Assembly: GCA_016935295.1 (NCBI GenBank)
Contig: JAFGRF010000169.1
Coordinates: forward strand, 1-10,737
DNA: 10,737 nucleotides
Reading direction: 5' to 3'
Origin: Caldifarciminota bacterium
GTDB taxonomy: Bacteria > Hydrothermota > Tepidihabitantia > Tepidihabitantales > Tepidihabitantaceae
Shown piece after piece: positions 1 through 5,440 of this stretch. The stretch's first letter is position 1; every line of letters starts with the position of its first letter. The position numbers and the translations under genes were made by a program. The notes beneath the pieces are model-generated. The model was not told the DNA's origin. It worked only from the letters and a program-made list of their open reading frames with translations, and ran no database searches.

Positions 1-1
1 A

Positions 2-676
2 CTGCTCGACCGCACCGGGTTGCTGGCCGCGCTGCTGCCTGAAGTCGCGGCCCTCAAGGGCGTGGACCAGGGGACGCGCTACCACGTCAAGGACGCCTGG
101 GGCCACACCCTCGACGTGCTGGCCGCGGTCCGTCCCGACCTCGAGCTCCGCCTCGCGGCCCTGCTGCACGACATCGGCAAGCCCGCCACCCGGTCGGAGA
201 CCGACACCGGCGTTCACTTCTACGGCCACGAGGCCGAGAGCGCAGGACTCGCGGGCAGGCGCCTGCGCCGCCTGGGCTTCGCCAACCTCACGACCCGGAA
301 CGTCAAGAAGCTCATCCGCCACCACATGTACTTCCTGACCGACCCGACGCGCCGCCAGGTGCGCAGGATGCGGGCGCGGTTCGAGTCGGACGAACTGGTC
401 ATCAAACTCGCCGAACTGCGCCACGCCGACCGCCTGGCTCACCGCGATCCCGAAGACACGGACCTGGTGCCAAAGGTCCGGGAGTTGCTGGCAACCGACG
501 AATCGACCGGCGTCCGGCCGCGCTCACCTCTGACCGGCAAGGACGTGATGGATGCCTTCGGCATCCCGCCCGGCCCCGAAGTCGGCCGCCTTCTCAGGGC
601 GGCGGACGAAATCTACTTCACGAACCCGGGATTGGACCGGGACTCCCTGCTCACCGCATTGAAGGGAACGCGCTGA
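2..676 (+). CDS. HD-domain tRNA nucleotidyltransferase/poly(A) polymerase family protein, C-terminal part (5' end outside window)
   Basis: The reading frame is open from base 2 to the TGA at 674-676, so about 224 residues are present and the start lies upstream. An HD metal-binding domain is clear: YHVKD near nt 80, the HD pair in LLHDIGKPATRS at nt 167-172, then HFYGHEAESA and LIRHHM. This order, with the preceding 'RTGLLAALLPEV' segment, is typical of the region after the nucleotidyltransferase head in bacterial CCA-adding enzymes and poly(A) polymerases. Those enzymes add or repair the 3' CCA of tRNA, and the HD domain has phosphohydrolase activity in some members. The head domain is not in the window, so the exact enzyme cannot be confirmed. 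Sampled lines reach 70-77% G+C, well above the genes to the right. It is probably a housekeeping gene marking the native chromosome flank. Confidence 0.85.
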   Translation: MLDRTGLLAALLPEVAALKGVDQGTRYHVKDAWGHTLDVLAAVRPDLELRLAALLHDIGKPATRSETDTGVHFYGHEAESAGLAGRRLRRLGFANLTTRNVKKLIRHHMYFLTDPTRRQVRRMRARFESDELVIKLAELRHADRLAHRDPEDTDLVPKVRELLATDESTGVRPRSPLTGKDVMDAFGIPPGPEVGRLLRAADEIYFTNPGLDRDSLLTALKGTR

Positions 677-1111
677 ACCTGCCTGCTCCCCGCTGACCGT
701 CCCTAAGGCAAACGTCCGCCGCGGTCGCTACCAGGACTGCCACATCAGATCCATCTCCGGCAGGATATCCCCAACCCGGTCTTGGTCCTGCGCGGCGGAC
801 AAGTCGACAGGCAACCTGGATGGTCATCAGAACACCGACAAGCGAGGCAGACGCAACGAGTTGGAGCACCGACAGGCCCGCTGACATCAGTTGGTGAACG
901 GGGTGTGATTCCCGGCGGCCGTAAGTGACGAAGAATACGTTACAATGAGCTTCGGTGAACCCACTGGGGAACCCCCACGGGTGACCAATCTCGTCCTGTT
1001 CTGTGAATTCTCGCGCTTCCGGCCACAAGCCGTGAGTCGGACAGCTCTGGTCCCGAGGAGATTCCTACCGCCGTCAGGCGCTATACGGTGGGCGCAGCGC
1101 TCTCTCTGGGA
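677..1111. other. Gene-poor stretch with one long-range inverted repeat
   Basis: I see no convincing gene here. Open frames on both strands lack ribosome sites, and the one I counted (plus, from 945) gives about 60/51/60% G+C by codon position, which is not decisive. A perfect 10-base inverted repeat, GTCCGCCGCG at 714-723 and CGCGGCGGAC at 791-800, could close a stem soon after the left gene's stop. A secondary pairing (CAGGAC near 732 with GTCCTG at 785-790) would lie inside it. There is no T-run, so a classic terminator is not supported. Confidence 0.3.
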
Positions 1112-1273
1112 TTACTGGCTACACATATGGATGTAGTCAGTGATGTCAATCACTCGGCGCGTTCGGCCCTTCGGGTTCCCCCGTGCAATGACGACCAACA
1201 GTAACTCCGCTGCATCCTCTGTGGATGACCGTTGCGGACAGACGAAGGTGGTGCTTGGCTGCGCCACCGACAT
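1112..1273 (-). CDS. Possible small ORF or gene remnant (53 aa), unknown function
   Basis: This frame starts at an ATG at 1271-1273 and ends at a TAA at 1112-1114. The product is about 53 residues, with a helix-like stretch 'EDAAELLLVVIARG' and a basic 'NPKGRTRR' segment. By hand count the G+C at codon positions 1/2/3 is about 55/49/70%, which looks like real coding sequence in a GC-rich genome. Against it, no Shine-Dalgarno sequence precedes the ATG, and the frame stays open upstream into the overlapping end of the secreted-protein gene. It may therefore be the 3' part of a longer gene that was disrupted. No family is recognised. Confidence 0.25.
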   Translation of the reverse strand: MSVAQPSTTFVCPQRSSTEDAAELLLVVIARGNPKGRTRRVIDITDYIHMCSQ

Positions 1274-1305
1274 GTGGAGGTAGTCGGGCCCGCGCGACGC
1301 GTGCC

Positions 1306-1626
1306 CTATCGCCTGCGAATCGCCCAGCGCCCCTCCGTATCGCGATAGACAAGGTAGCACTGGCGTGTGGACAGCACGCCGACATGTTGCACATCAGCCT
1401 GCACGGTCCAAGTCCCGTTGCCGGCATCGAATCCGCCGATGCTGACATTCTCAACTGCAGTGACGGACTGCACGCCCAAGGGACGATCGTGCTCGATTAT
1501 CAGCGCCGTCACCTGGTCAACCGTGGGCGGCACTATTGCCGATGCAATGGTGCCGCATTCCATGAGGACGAGCGTGGCGGCCAACAGGAGAGCTGCCAAC
1601 ACCCAACGGACAGCGGAAAACTCCAT
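1306..1626 (-). CDS. Small secreted protein with N-terminal signal peptide, unknown function (106 aa)
   Basis: The start is ATG 1624-1626, six bases after a perfect AAGGAG at 1633-1638. An earlier in-frame codon at 1644 would lie upstream of this site and is rejected. Residues 8-22 (VLAALLLAATLV...) form a hydrophobic core after one arginine, and 'IASA' near residues 27-30 fits a signal peptidase I site. The cysteine at residue 24 is preceded by Met-Glu, so it is not a lipobox. The mature part is about 76 residues. It contains 'NGTWTVQADVQ' and 'CYLVYRDTEGRWAI', an alternating pattern suggesting a small beta-rich domain, and ends in three arginines. It has no close partner gene. I do not recognise the family; a secreted or membrane-anchored role is inferred only from the leader. 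Confidence 0.7.
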   Translation of the reverse strand: MEFSAVRWVLAALLLAATLVLMECGTIASAIVPPTVDQVTALIIEHDRPLGVQSVTAVENVSIGGFDAGNGTWTVQADVQHVGVLSTRQCYLVYRDTEGRWAIRRR

Positions 1627-1632
1627 ATGACA

Positions 1633-1638
1633 CTCCTT
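1633..1638 (-). promoter_or_regulatory. Ribosome binding site AAGGAG of the secreted protein
   Basis: AAGGAG on the minus strand, six bases before ATG 1626, sets the start of the 106-aa secreted protein and rules out the longer reading from 1644. Confidence 0.7.
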
Positions 1639-2224
1639 AGTCATCGATTAACGGACCGTGCCCCGATGTAGTGCCGCCGACCCGCCTTCCAACCCAGCCA
1701 CCTGTCTGCTGAGCCTCAATTGCGCTCGGATGCTTCATGGGTTGCCACGACCCGCCGCCGAACGGGACGAATCCCATCGTGGCTAATGGTCGCCGCATCA
1801 CGAGGTTGGCTGGACCGACGGTCAAGCAAACACTCCAACCCGTGCGCCATGCCCAAGGTCTGAGTGAACGCGGCCAAGCTGGAACATCTGCTTGCGGCAG
1901 TCCCAAGGACGACATCTTACATCACGCACCCATAACAGCCAGGAATCTGCAGCACACAATTTTCAGTCCGGTGCACCGAGGCACGACAAAGAGGTCCAGT
2001 CGCATATAGCGTGTTGTCGTGTGCGCTGCCAATCGAGTCGGACCCCGGTGTGCGGCGGCTCAGATGGGCGAAGCACGGAACGCCCGGGGACGACCTGACG
2101 ATAATCCCGCGTCTCTTGCCTCGCCCGCTTCCCAAGCAATGTCTATCTGGATACGCCGTGGTTAATCGGGGGGTGCAGCGGCATCGCCGCAGTCTGTTCT
2201 GGACAACGCCCTCTCCCAACCTGC
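1639..2224. other. Gene-poor stretch, probable eroded coding sequence
   Basis: I find no gene with a start and ribosome site in these roughly 590 bases. Two frames show some protein-like character. A plus-strand frame open from about 1936 to 2256 has about 67/51/74% G+C by codon position around 2011-2180. A minus-strand frame, 1915 to about 1720, is open for some 65 codons with no ATG near its beginning. Neither resembles a known family. The simplest reading is old genes in decay; non-coding RNA cannot be excluded, but no clear multi-stem structure or T-run terminator is visible. Confidence 0.3.
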
Positions 2225-2386
2225 TCAGTTGCGTACCTCGATACGGGCGCCATTAAGGGCACACAGCCTTCTTATCTCCATGACCTCATCCTCGCTCGTT
2301 TCGGCCAAAAGCCACCCCGGAATGACGACAACCGTTGATCCGGCGTTGAGTTGTGCGTTCACCAAATTCAACAGGTACCTAGCCAT
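2225..2386 (-). CDS. Small protein, 53 aa, unknown function
   Basis: The ATG at 2384-2386 is preceded by an exceptionally strong ribosome site, AAGGAGGAGGT, at 2388-2397. The frame runs 53 codons to a TGA at 2225-2227. The product starts MARYLLNLVNAQ, then has a hydrophobic strand-like stretch 'STVVVIPGWLL', an acidic turn 'AETSEDEVMEI' and a final 'ALNGARIEVRN'. This suggests a compact alpha-beta-alpha-beta fold without a signal peptide or membrane segment, so a cytoplasmic protein. The G-rich leader at 2429-2453 carries a G-quadruplex motif that may affect its expression. The coding sequence lies downstream of a decayed reading frame and could in principle be its last surviving part, but the strong ribosome site argues for independent translation. 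No family is recognised. Confidence 0.6.
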   Translation of the reverse strand: MARYLLNLVNAQLNAGSTVVVIPGWLLAETSEDEVMEIRRLCALNGARIEVRN

Positions 2387-2387
2387 A

Positions 2388-2397
2388 CCTCCTCCTT
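2388..2397 (-). promoter_or_regulatory. Very strong ribosome binding site AAGGAGGAGG
   Basis: On the minus strand, AAGGAGG AGGT lies immediately upstream of ATG 2386, allowing near-complete pairing with the 16S rRNA 3' end. It is the strongest such site in the window and is the main reason for calling the 53-aa protein. Confidence 0.65.
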
Positions 2398-2428
2398 ACA
2401 GCACCCTAGACCGCCAAGCGGGAGTCTG

Positions 2429-2453
2429 CCCTCCCTACCCATCACCCTCCCCC
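2429..2453 (-). promoter_or_regulatory. Predicted three-tetrad G-quadruplex in the leader of the 53-aa gene
   Basis: On the minus strand five G-tracts follow one another: G5 at 2453-2449, then GGG at 2447-2445, 2440-2438, 2435-2433 and 2431-2429. The loops are 1, 4, 2 and 1 bases long. Four tracts of three G with loops of one to seven bases is the standard motif for a stable quadruplex, and here there is a spare tract. The element ends about 42 bases before the start codon. If the leader is transcribed, it could fold in the RNA and modulate translation. The motif is directly visible; folding and function are inferred. Confidence 0.5.
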
Positions 2454-3000
2454 TGTTTGTCTCCACCTGTCGAGTCCTGAGTGTCGTCGCCTGCGAACCG
2501 CCCCATTCGAAACGCCCCAGTATATGGACGATTCCCAACGAGTCCAGCAGCGCGCTCCAGCTACGCTGGTACTCATCCTGAGATACAGACGCACGTCCAT
2601 CATCGCCGCACATTCCAGTTCCGCTGGCTACCGCCGTCCCGTAGCGGTCCGTTCGTGGATGCAGCGGGAGACGTCGTAGGCGCCCCCCCCGCCATAGGCG
2701 ACCCCGTCACGTGCCGGAACAGCTCTGCGTGAGCACAATCACTGTGCGTGGCCGTGACTACCAACAACGGCCAAGTTGCTTGCATTGTCACTTCCGACGG
2801 GTACACTTGCGCCGGAGACACCACAGTGGGCAACACCAGAGTGTCAAGGCGCAAGTTTCCACCGTGCGGGATTTTGCCAAGCCACACCGGCACGACAATC
2901 GGCACATACGGCCGCTCGGGCTGGTCATCGATTGCCGAGCAGTATTCCGGCTGTTCGCCAACGCTACAACTAACTGAACAACCCGGCTCCTTCAACCTTC
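2440..3000 (-). pseudogene. Probable decayed minus-strand gene, frameshifted at a G8 run
   Basis: From about 2990 to 2690 one minus-strand frame is open. By hand count of 76 codons it has about 64/47/70% G+C at positions 1/2/3, the profile expected of real coding sequence. Its translation includes 'PYVPIVVPVWLGKIPHGG' and 'VTMQATWPLLVVTATHSDC'. At a run of eight G (minus strand of 2683-2690) this profile is lost. A +1 shift would continue as 'GAYDVSRCIHERTA'. From about 2580 to 2450 a different frame has a coding profile (60/49/72%) and reads 'SQDEYQRSWSALLDSLG' and on. No good start codon with a ribosome site is present at the 5' end, which abuts the start of the oppositely oriented CYTH gene. 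I read it as one or two eroded genes of unknown family. Sequencing error at the G run, or slippage-based expression, is an alternative. Confidence 0.35.
2519..2546 (-). promoter_or_regulatory. Weak sigma-70-like promoter candidate
   Basis: The minus strand has TATACT at 2524-2519, preceded at a 16-base spacing by TGGACT (4 of 6 matches to TTGACA). It could drive a transcript that includes the G-quadruplex leader and the 53-aa gene, with a 5' leader of about 125 bases. It lies inside the decayed coding sequence and may be fortuitous. Confidence 0.2.
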
Positions 3001-3033
3001 CGCTGGGCACCGGAAGCACCCGGGTCAACCCGC

Positions 3034-3039
3034 AAGGAG
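3034..3039 (+). promoter_or_regulatory. Ribosome binding site that decides the start of the CYTH-membrane gene
   Basis: AAGGAG ends one base before the ATG at 3041, which is too close. The in-frame ATG at 3047 has a seven-base spacer and is preferred; another ATG follows directly at 3050. Confidence 0.65.
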
Positions 3040-3046
3040 CATGTCG

Positions 3047-4093
3047 ATGATGGATGAAGACGCCACTGAGAGGGCAGACCAACACCACCAAACGCGGACG
3101 ACACAACTGAAGGTCCGTGGGCTACCGGCAGACATTGTGCTGCGCAAGCTGGGCGCCGAGAGGCTTGCGCTTGTCCAGCAAGTTGACAAGTACTACACCA
3201 AATCTACGCCCGAATCGGCGGTTGTCCGGATAAGGGACGAAGGGGGCACGAACTATGTGACGGAGAGGATCACCTCAGCAGAGGGTGTCGCGTCCATAAG
3301 ACTGACCAAGGTAATCGATGACCAAGCCAGCCTGAAGTCCTACGTGAAGGCGCAGAACATGAAGCTAACGGCTGTTGTGTTCAAGGAGAGGGTAGTCTAC
3401 AGGCTTGGAGAGATAGCCGTGATGCTCGATAGCATCCGAGACTTGGGTGAGTTCACTGAGCTACACTCAAGCAACCCCAAGGACACTCCCTTCCTCATGC
3501 GGCTGGTGGAGACCCTGGGGTTGGATCCCGGCAACCTCGAGACCCGCACCTACTGGCAGCTGGCGGAACTCTCCGAATCAAGCCGCCTGAAGACCTACCT
3601 CAAGGGAATATACCATTGGGTTCAAGGCCTGGCGTGCGGCATAGTTGGCGGAGTGATGACTACGCTTGGTGTCATCATCGGTGTCACGTTCGGCGTCGGG
3701 AGTACAGTCGCTGTGGCGTCCAGCATCCTCGCGATTGCTCTCTCCGATTCGTTTGCCGATGCCGCAGCCTTGTTCACGGCGGAGTTGATGAGTCCATTCG
3801 CCTCTCGCAGCAAAGCGTTCCTACGTGGAGGGACGTACTTTGTTGGCAAAGCGGTCATATCGTCGTCGTTCATAATCCCGTTCTTGGTCATCCCGCAGGC
3901 TCACATGTTCTGGGCGCTCGCCGCCGCCGCAGGGTGGGGCGTCATCATTACCGTGCTTCTGTCGGTGCCGATTTCAATAGTGGAATCCAGTCGACTGCGG
4001 AGTACCCTGGCCAGGCAGATCGGCGTCCTTGCGCTAATCTCGGTACTGACCTTCCTCGGCAGCCGTCTGGTCATTGTCCTCGTTGGCGACTAG
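3047..4093 (+). CDS. CYTH domain fused to a VIT/CCC1-like membrane domain
   Basis: The start at 3047 is chosen from the AAGGAG at 3034-3039; the product is 348 residues. Residues ~15-140 resemble a CYTH domain (triphosphate tunnel fold): 'VDKYYT' at 46-51, 'VVRIRDEG' at 59-66, 'YVTERIT' at 70-76, 'VVFKERVVYRLG' at 110-121, and 'VMLDSIRDLGEFTEL' at 125-139 matching the family's end 'lD.v..lG.F.E'. The usual N-terminal ExExK is degenerate: Thr-Thr-Gln-Leu-Lys at 18-22. CYTH proteins bind or hydrolyse nucleotide, thiamine or inorganic polyphosphates. A linker leads to about five membrane segments (roughly 193-215, 220-237, 268-286, 288-310, 323-346). 'GLACGIVGGVMTTLGVIIG' and 'DSFADAAALFTAELMS' resemble the first helices of VIT/CCC1 divalent metal transporters. 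Sampled G+C is near 52%, the lowest of the genes. It converges on the methyltransferase gene. The domain calls are motif-based; ligand, ion and direction of transport are unknown. Confidence 0.7.
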   Translation: MMDEDATERADQHHQTRTTQLKVRGLPADIVLRKLGAERLALVQQVDKYYTKSTPESAVVRIRDEGGTNYVTERITSAEGVASIRLTKVIDDQASLKSYVKAQNMKLTAVVFKERVVYRLGEIAVMLDSIRDLGEFTELHSSNPKDTPFLMRLVETLGLDPGNLETRTYWQLAELSESSRLKTYLKGIYHWVQGLACGIVGGVMTTLGVIIGVTFGVGSTVAVASSILAIALSDSFADAAALFTAELMSPFASRSKAFLRGGTYFVGKAVISSSFIIPFLVIPQAHMFWALAAAAGWGVIITVLLSVPISIVESSRLRSTLARQIGVLALISVLTFLGSRLVIVLVGD

Positions 4094-4165
4094 GACGACT
4101 CCCTGGCACACAGACCTACCGTAGGAATAAAGTACAGGCAGATGCCAAGCTCACAGCACGGGGAA

Positions 4166-4191
4166 TCGCACCCAGTCTCAAGCTGGTGCGA
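4166..4191. terminator. Stem-loop between the convergent genes, possible bidirectional terminator
   Basis: TCGCACC(C)AG at 4166-4175 pairs with CTGGTGCGA at 4183-4191, leaving a seven-base loop and one bulged C. It lies in the 130-base gap between the two converging stop codons (4093 and 4224). No T-run follows on either strand, so it is only a plausible terminator. Confidence 0.35.
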
Positions 4192-4223
4192 CAGGAGTCA
4201 GCATTCACTCGCACGGCAACCAA

Positions 4224-5354
4224 TCACTTAGAACGCTTTCCTCGCCTCGCGCGGGCTTGGCTTTGCTTCGAAACGGAGTACCTGACACTGGAAAACCCGG
4301 CCCCCAGACCGTACGAGAGACCTAATCGCACGCGCTCGGAGGGCTTCACCTCGAGGTCGTCGAATGGCAGCACCAGCGGGGGATTGAACCAAGGGCTTCC
4401 ATGCGCAACTATGTCGTCGGTCAGCGCTACCGAAGTGCACAGCCTAACTCCATTGACTGCACATGGTCGAGATGGCACCATGTCAATCGTAGTGTCAATG
4501 GAAACGTCGTTATCTTGGTCGAAGCGGACTCGATGAAACTCAACCGCATCTGACAAGGCCGGTCCGGACTGCCTGGCTCCGTACTCCTCAAAGTGAATCA
4601 GGCGGAAGTCCATGCCGCTGAACTTGTAGTCAGCATGTACCAGCTCCGCCGTGGTGACAGCAGCCTGCGGAATAGTATGCCCGTCCGGCTTCAGCCACTT
4701 TTTCACGGCGTCGTTCATGACCTCCACCTGCAACTCGGCAATCAGCGCCGTGTCCAGCATCTCGCATATGATGACGTCTGCATCGATCCCGTCCTCCAGT
4801 TGGCGCGAATCCGCTTCGACGACGCGTACTCTCGAGGCGTAACCATTGCTCCTGACAAAATACTCTGCGGCTTCCGCCACCATTGGATCGGCTTCGACAG
4901 CAATGACCGTTGCCCCCGCATCGGCAGCGAACATCGCCAGAACCCCCGTCCCACAGCCCAGATCGATTACGGTATCCCCCTGCCGGACGCACGCTGCTAT
5001 GGCACGACGGAACGCGTCGGTCCGTCGACAATCTGACAGCAGATTGAAGTGATACACCAGTGGTATCGATGGTCCGGACGGAAACCTGTCTTGGGATACA
5101 CCGGCTGCCGTCGGCAGTCCGATTTCGTAGAACCGGATGTTGTGAAAACCGCCCGCGGACAGAAGCCCTTGCGACACCAGACTCTCCAGGGCGGCTTCGA
5201 CCTCGTTCTTGCTGCGTCCAACAGCCGCAGCAGCCTGAAGAAGAGTAACTCGTCCCTCACGATGGGATAACCGCAGGAGTTGCCGCTCCAAAGGCGGCAA
5301 CCTGCCTACGGTGTCGAAGAAGTCAAACGCTCCCCGAATCCGGCGGCGCACCAT
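4224..5354 (-). CDS. PRMT-like class I SAM methyltransferase with N-terminal winged helix (376 aa)
   Basis: The start is the ATG at 5352-5354; a TAG lies directly upstream in frame. Residues ~22-70 look like a winged-helix DNA-binding domain ('LLQAAAAVGRSKNEVEAALESLVSQGLL'). The Rossmann methyltransferase follows: motif I 'VIDLGCGTGVLAMF' at 129-142, acidic ribose-binding E154 in 'AVEADP', and 'DVIICEMLD' at 193-201. Two features resemble protein arginine methyltransferases: 'SDCRRTDAF' at 107-115, like the D..RT..Y helix, and a double-glutamate loop with E198 and E207 nine residues apart, as in PRMT1. The nearest bacterial and archaeal group I know is COG4076 (predicted RNA methylase), so the substrate could be arginine or RNA. 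The last 15 residues are strongly basic (SKQSQARARRGKRSK), suiting nucleic acid contact. There is no own Shine-Dalgarno site; the ATG overlaps the stop of the 28-codon ORF (TGATG), implying translational coupling. It is the last gene of the operon. Confidence 0.75.
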   Translation of the reverse strand: MVRRRIRGAFDFFDTVGRLPPLERQLLRLSHREGRVTLLQAAAAVGRSKNEVEAALESLVSQGLLSAGGFHNIRFYEIGLPTAAGVSQDRFPSGPSIPLVYHFNLLSDCRRTDAFRRAIAACVRQGDTVIDLGCGTGVLAMFAADAGATVIAVEADPMVAEAAEYFVRSNGYASRVRVVEADSRQLEDGIDADVIICEMLDTALIAELQVEVMNDAVKKWLKPDGHTIPQAAVTTAELVHADYKFSGMDFRLIHFEEYGARQSGPALSDAVEFHRVRFDQDNDVSIDTTIDMVPSRPCAVNGVRLCTSVALTDDIVAHGSPWFNPPLVLPFDDLEVKPSERVRLGLSYGLGAGFSSVRYSVSKQSQARARRGKRSK

Positions 5355-5440
5355 CAGCTACGGAACGGCATGAAACCGCGGGTAAGCTCGGCGCTCACTT
5401 CCTGTTTCGCACAGCGCAGAAGAAGCGCGAGCTCCTTCAC
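5354..5440 (-). CDS. 28-codon coupled ORF between the HD hydrolase and the methyltransferase
   Basis: A GTG at 5440-5438 overlaps the TGA of the HD gene (GTGA). The frame continues for 28 codons and ends in a TGA (5356-5354) that overlaps the ATG of the methyltransferase (TGATG). The product, beginning VKELALLLRCAKQEVSAEL, could form one amphipathic helix. The double overlap is the arrangement seen with stop-start translational coupling, and the methyltransferase has no ribosome site of its own. The ORF may therefore act mainly to carry ribosomes from the HD gene to the methyltransferase, or encode a micro-partner. Its small size means chance cannot be excluded. Confidence 0.4.
   Translation of the reverse strand: MKELALLLRCAKQEVSAELTRGFMPFRS

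Noticed and set aside
945..1000. GGGGAACCC...GGGTGA motif resembling part of a c-di-AMP (ydaO) riboswitch
   Set aside because: Only two short blocks match. The other conserved blocks of that riboswitch are missing, and no plus-strand gene follows.
945..1136. Plus-strand 63-aa ORF after a TACAAT box
   Set aside because: There is no ribosome site, no convincing -35 element, and codon-position composition is flat and uninformative.
1720..1917. Minus-strand open frame with a transposase-like feel ('FTQTLGMAHGLECLLDRR')
   Set aside because: There is no start codon near its beginning, its composition (about 64/58/64%) is ambiguous, and no DDE motif or terminal inverted repeats were found.
2748..3050. 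Plus-strand ORF starting GTG and ending in an ATGA overlap with the CYTH gene start
   Set aside because: In this frame the second codon position has about 64% G+C and the first only 47%, the reverse of real coding. The opposite strand frame has a normal profile (64/47/70%), and no ribosome site precedes the GTG.
3616..4536. Long plus-strand ORF overlapping the CYTH-membrane gene and running past its end
   Set aside because: It reads another frame of a gene with clear membrane helices. Its product is rich in Arg/His/Ser without domains, and it runs antisense into the methyltransferase gene.
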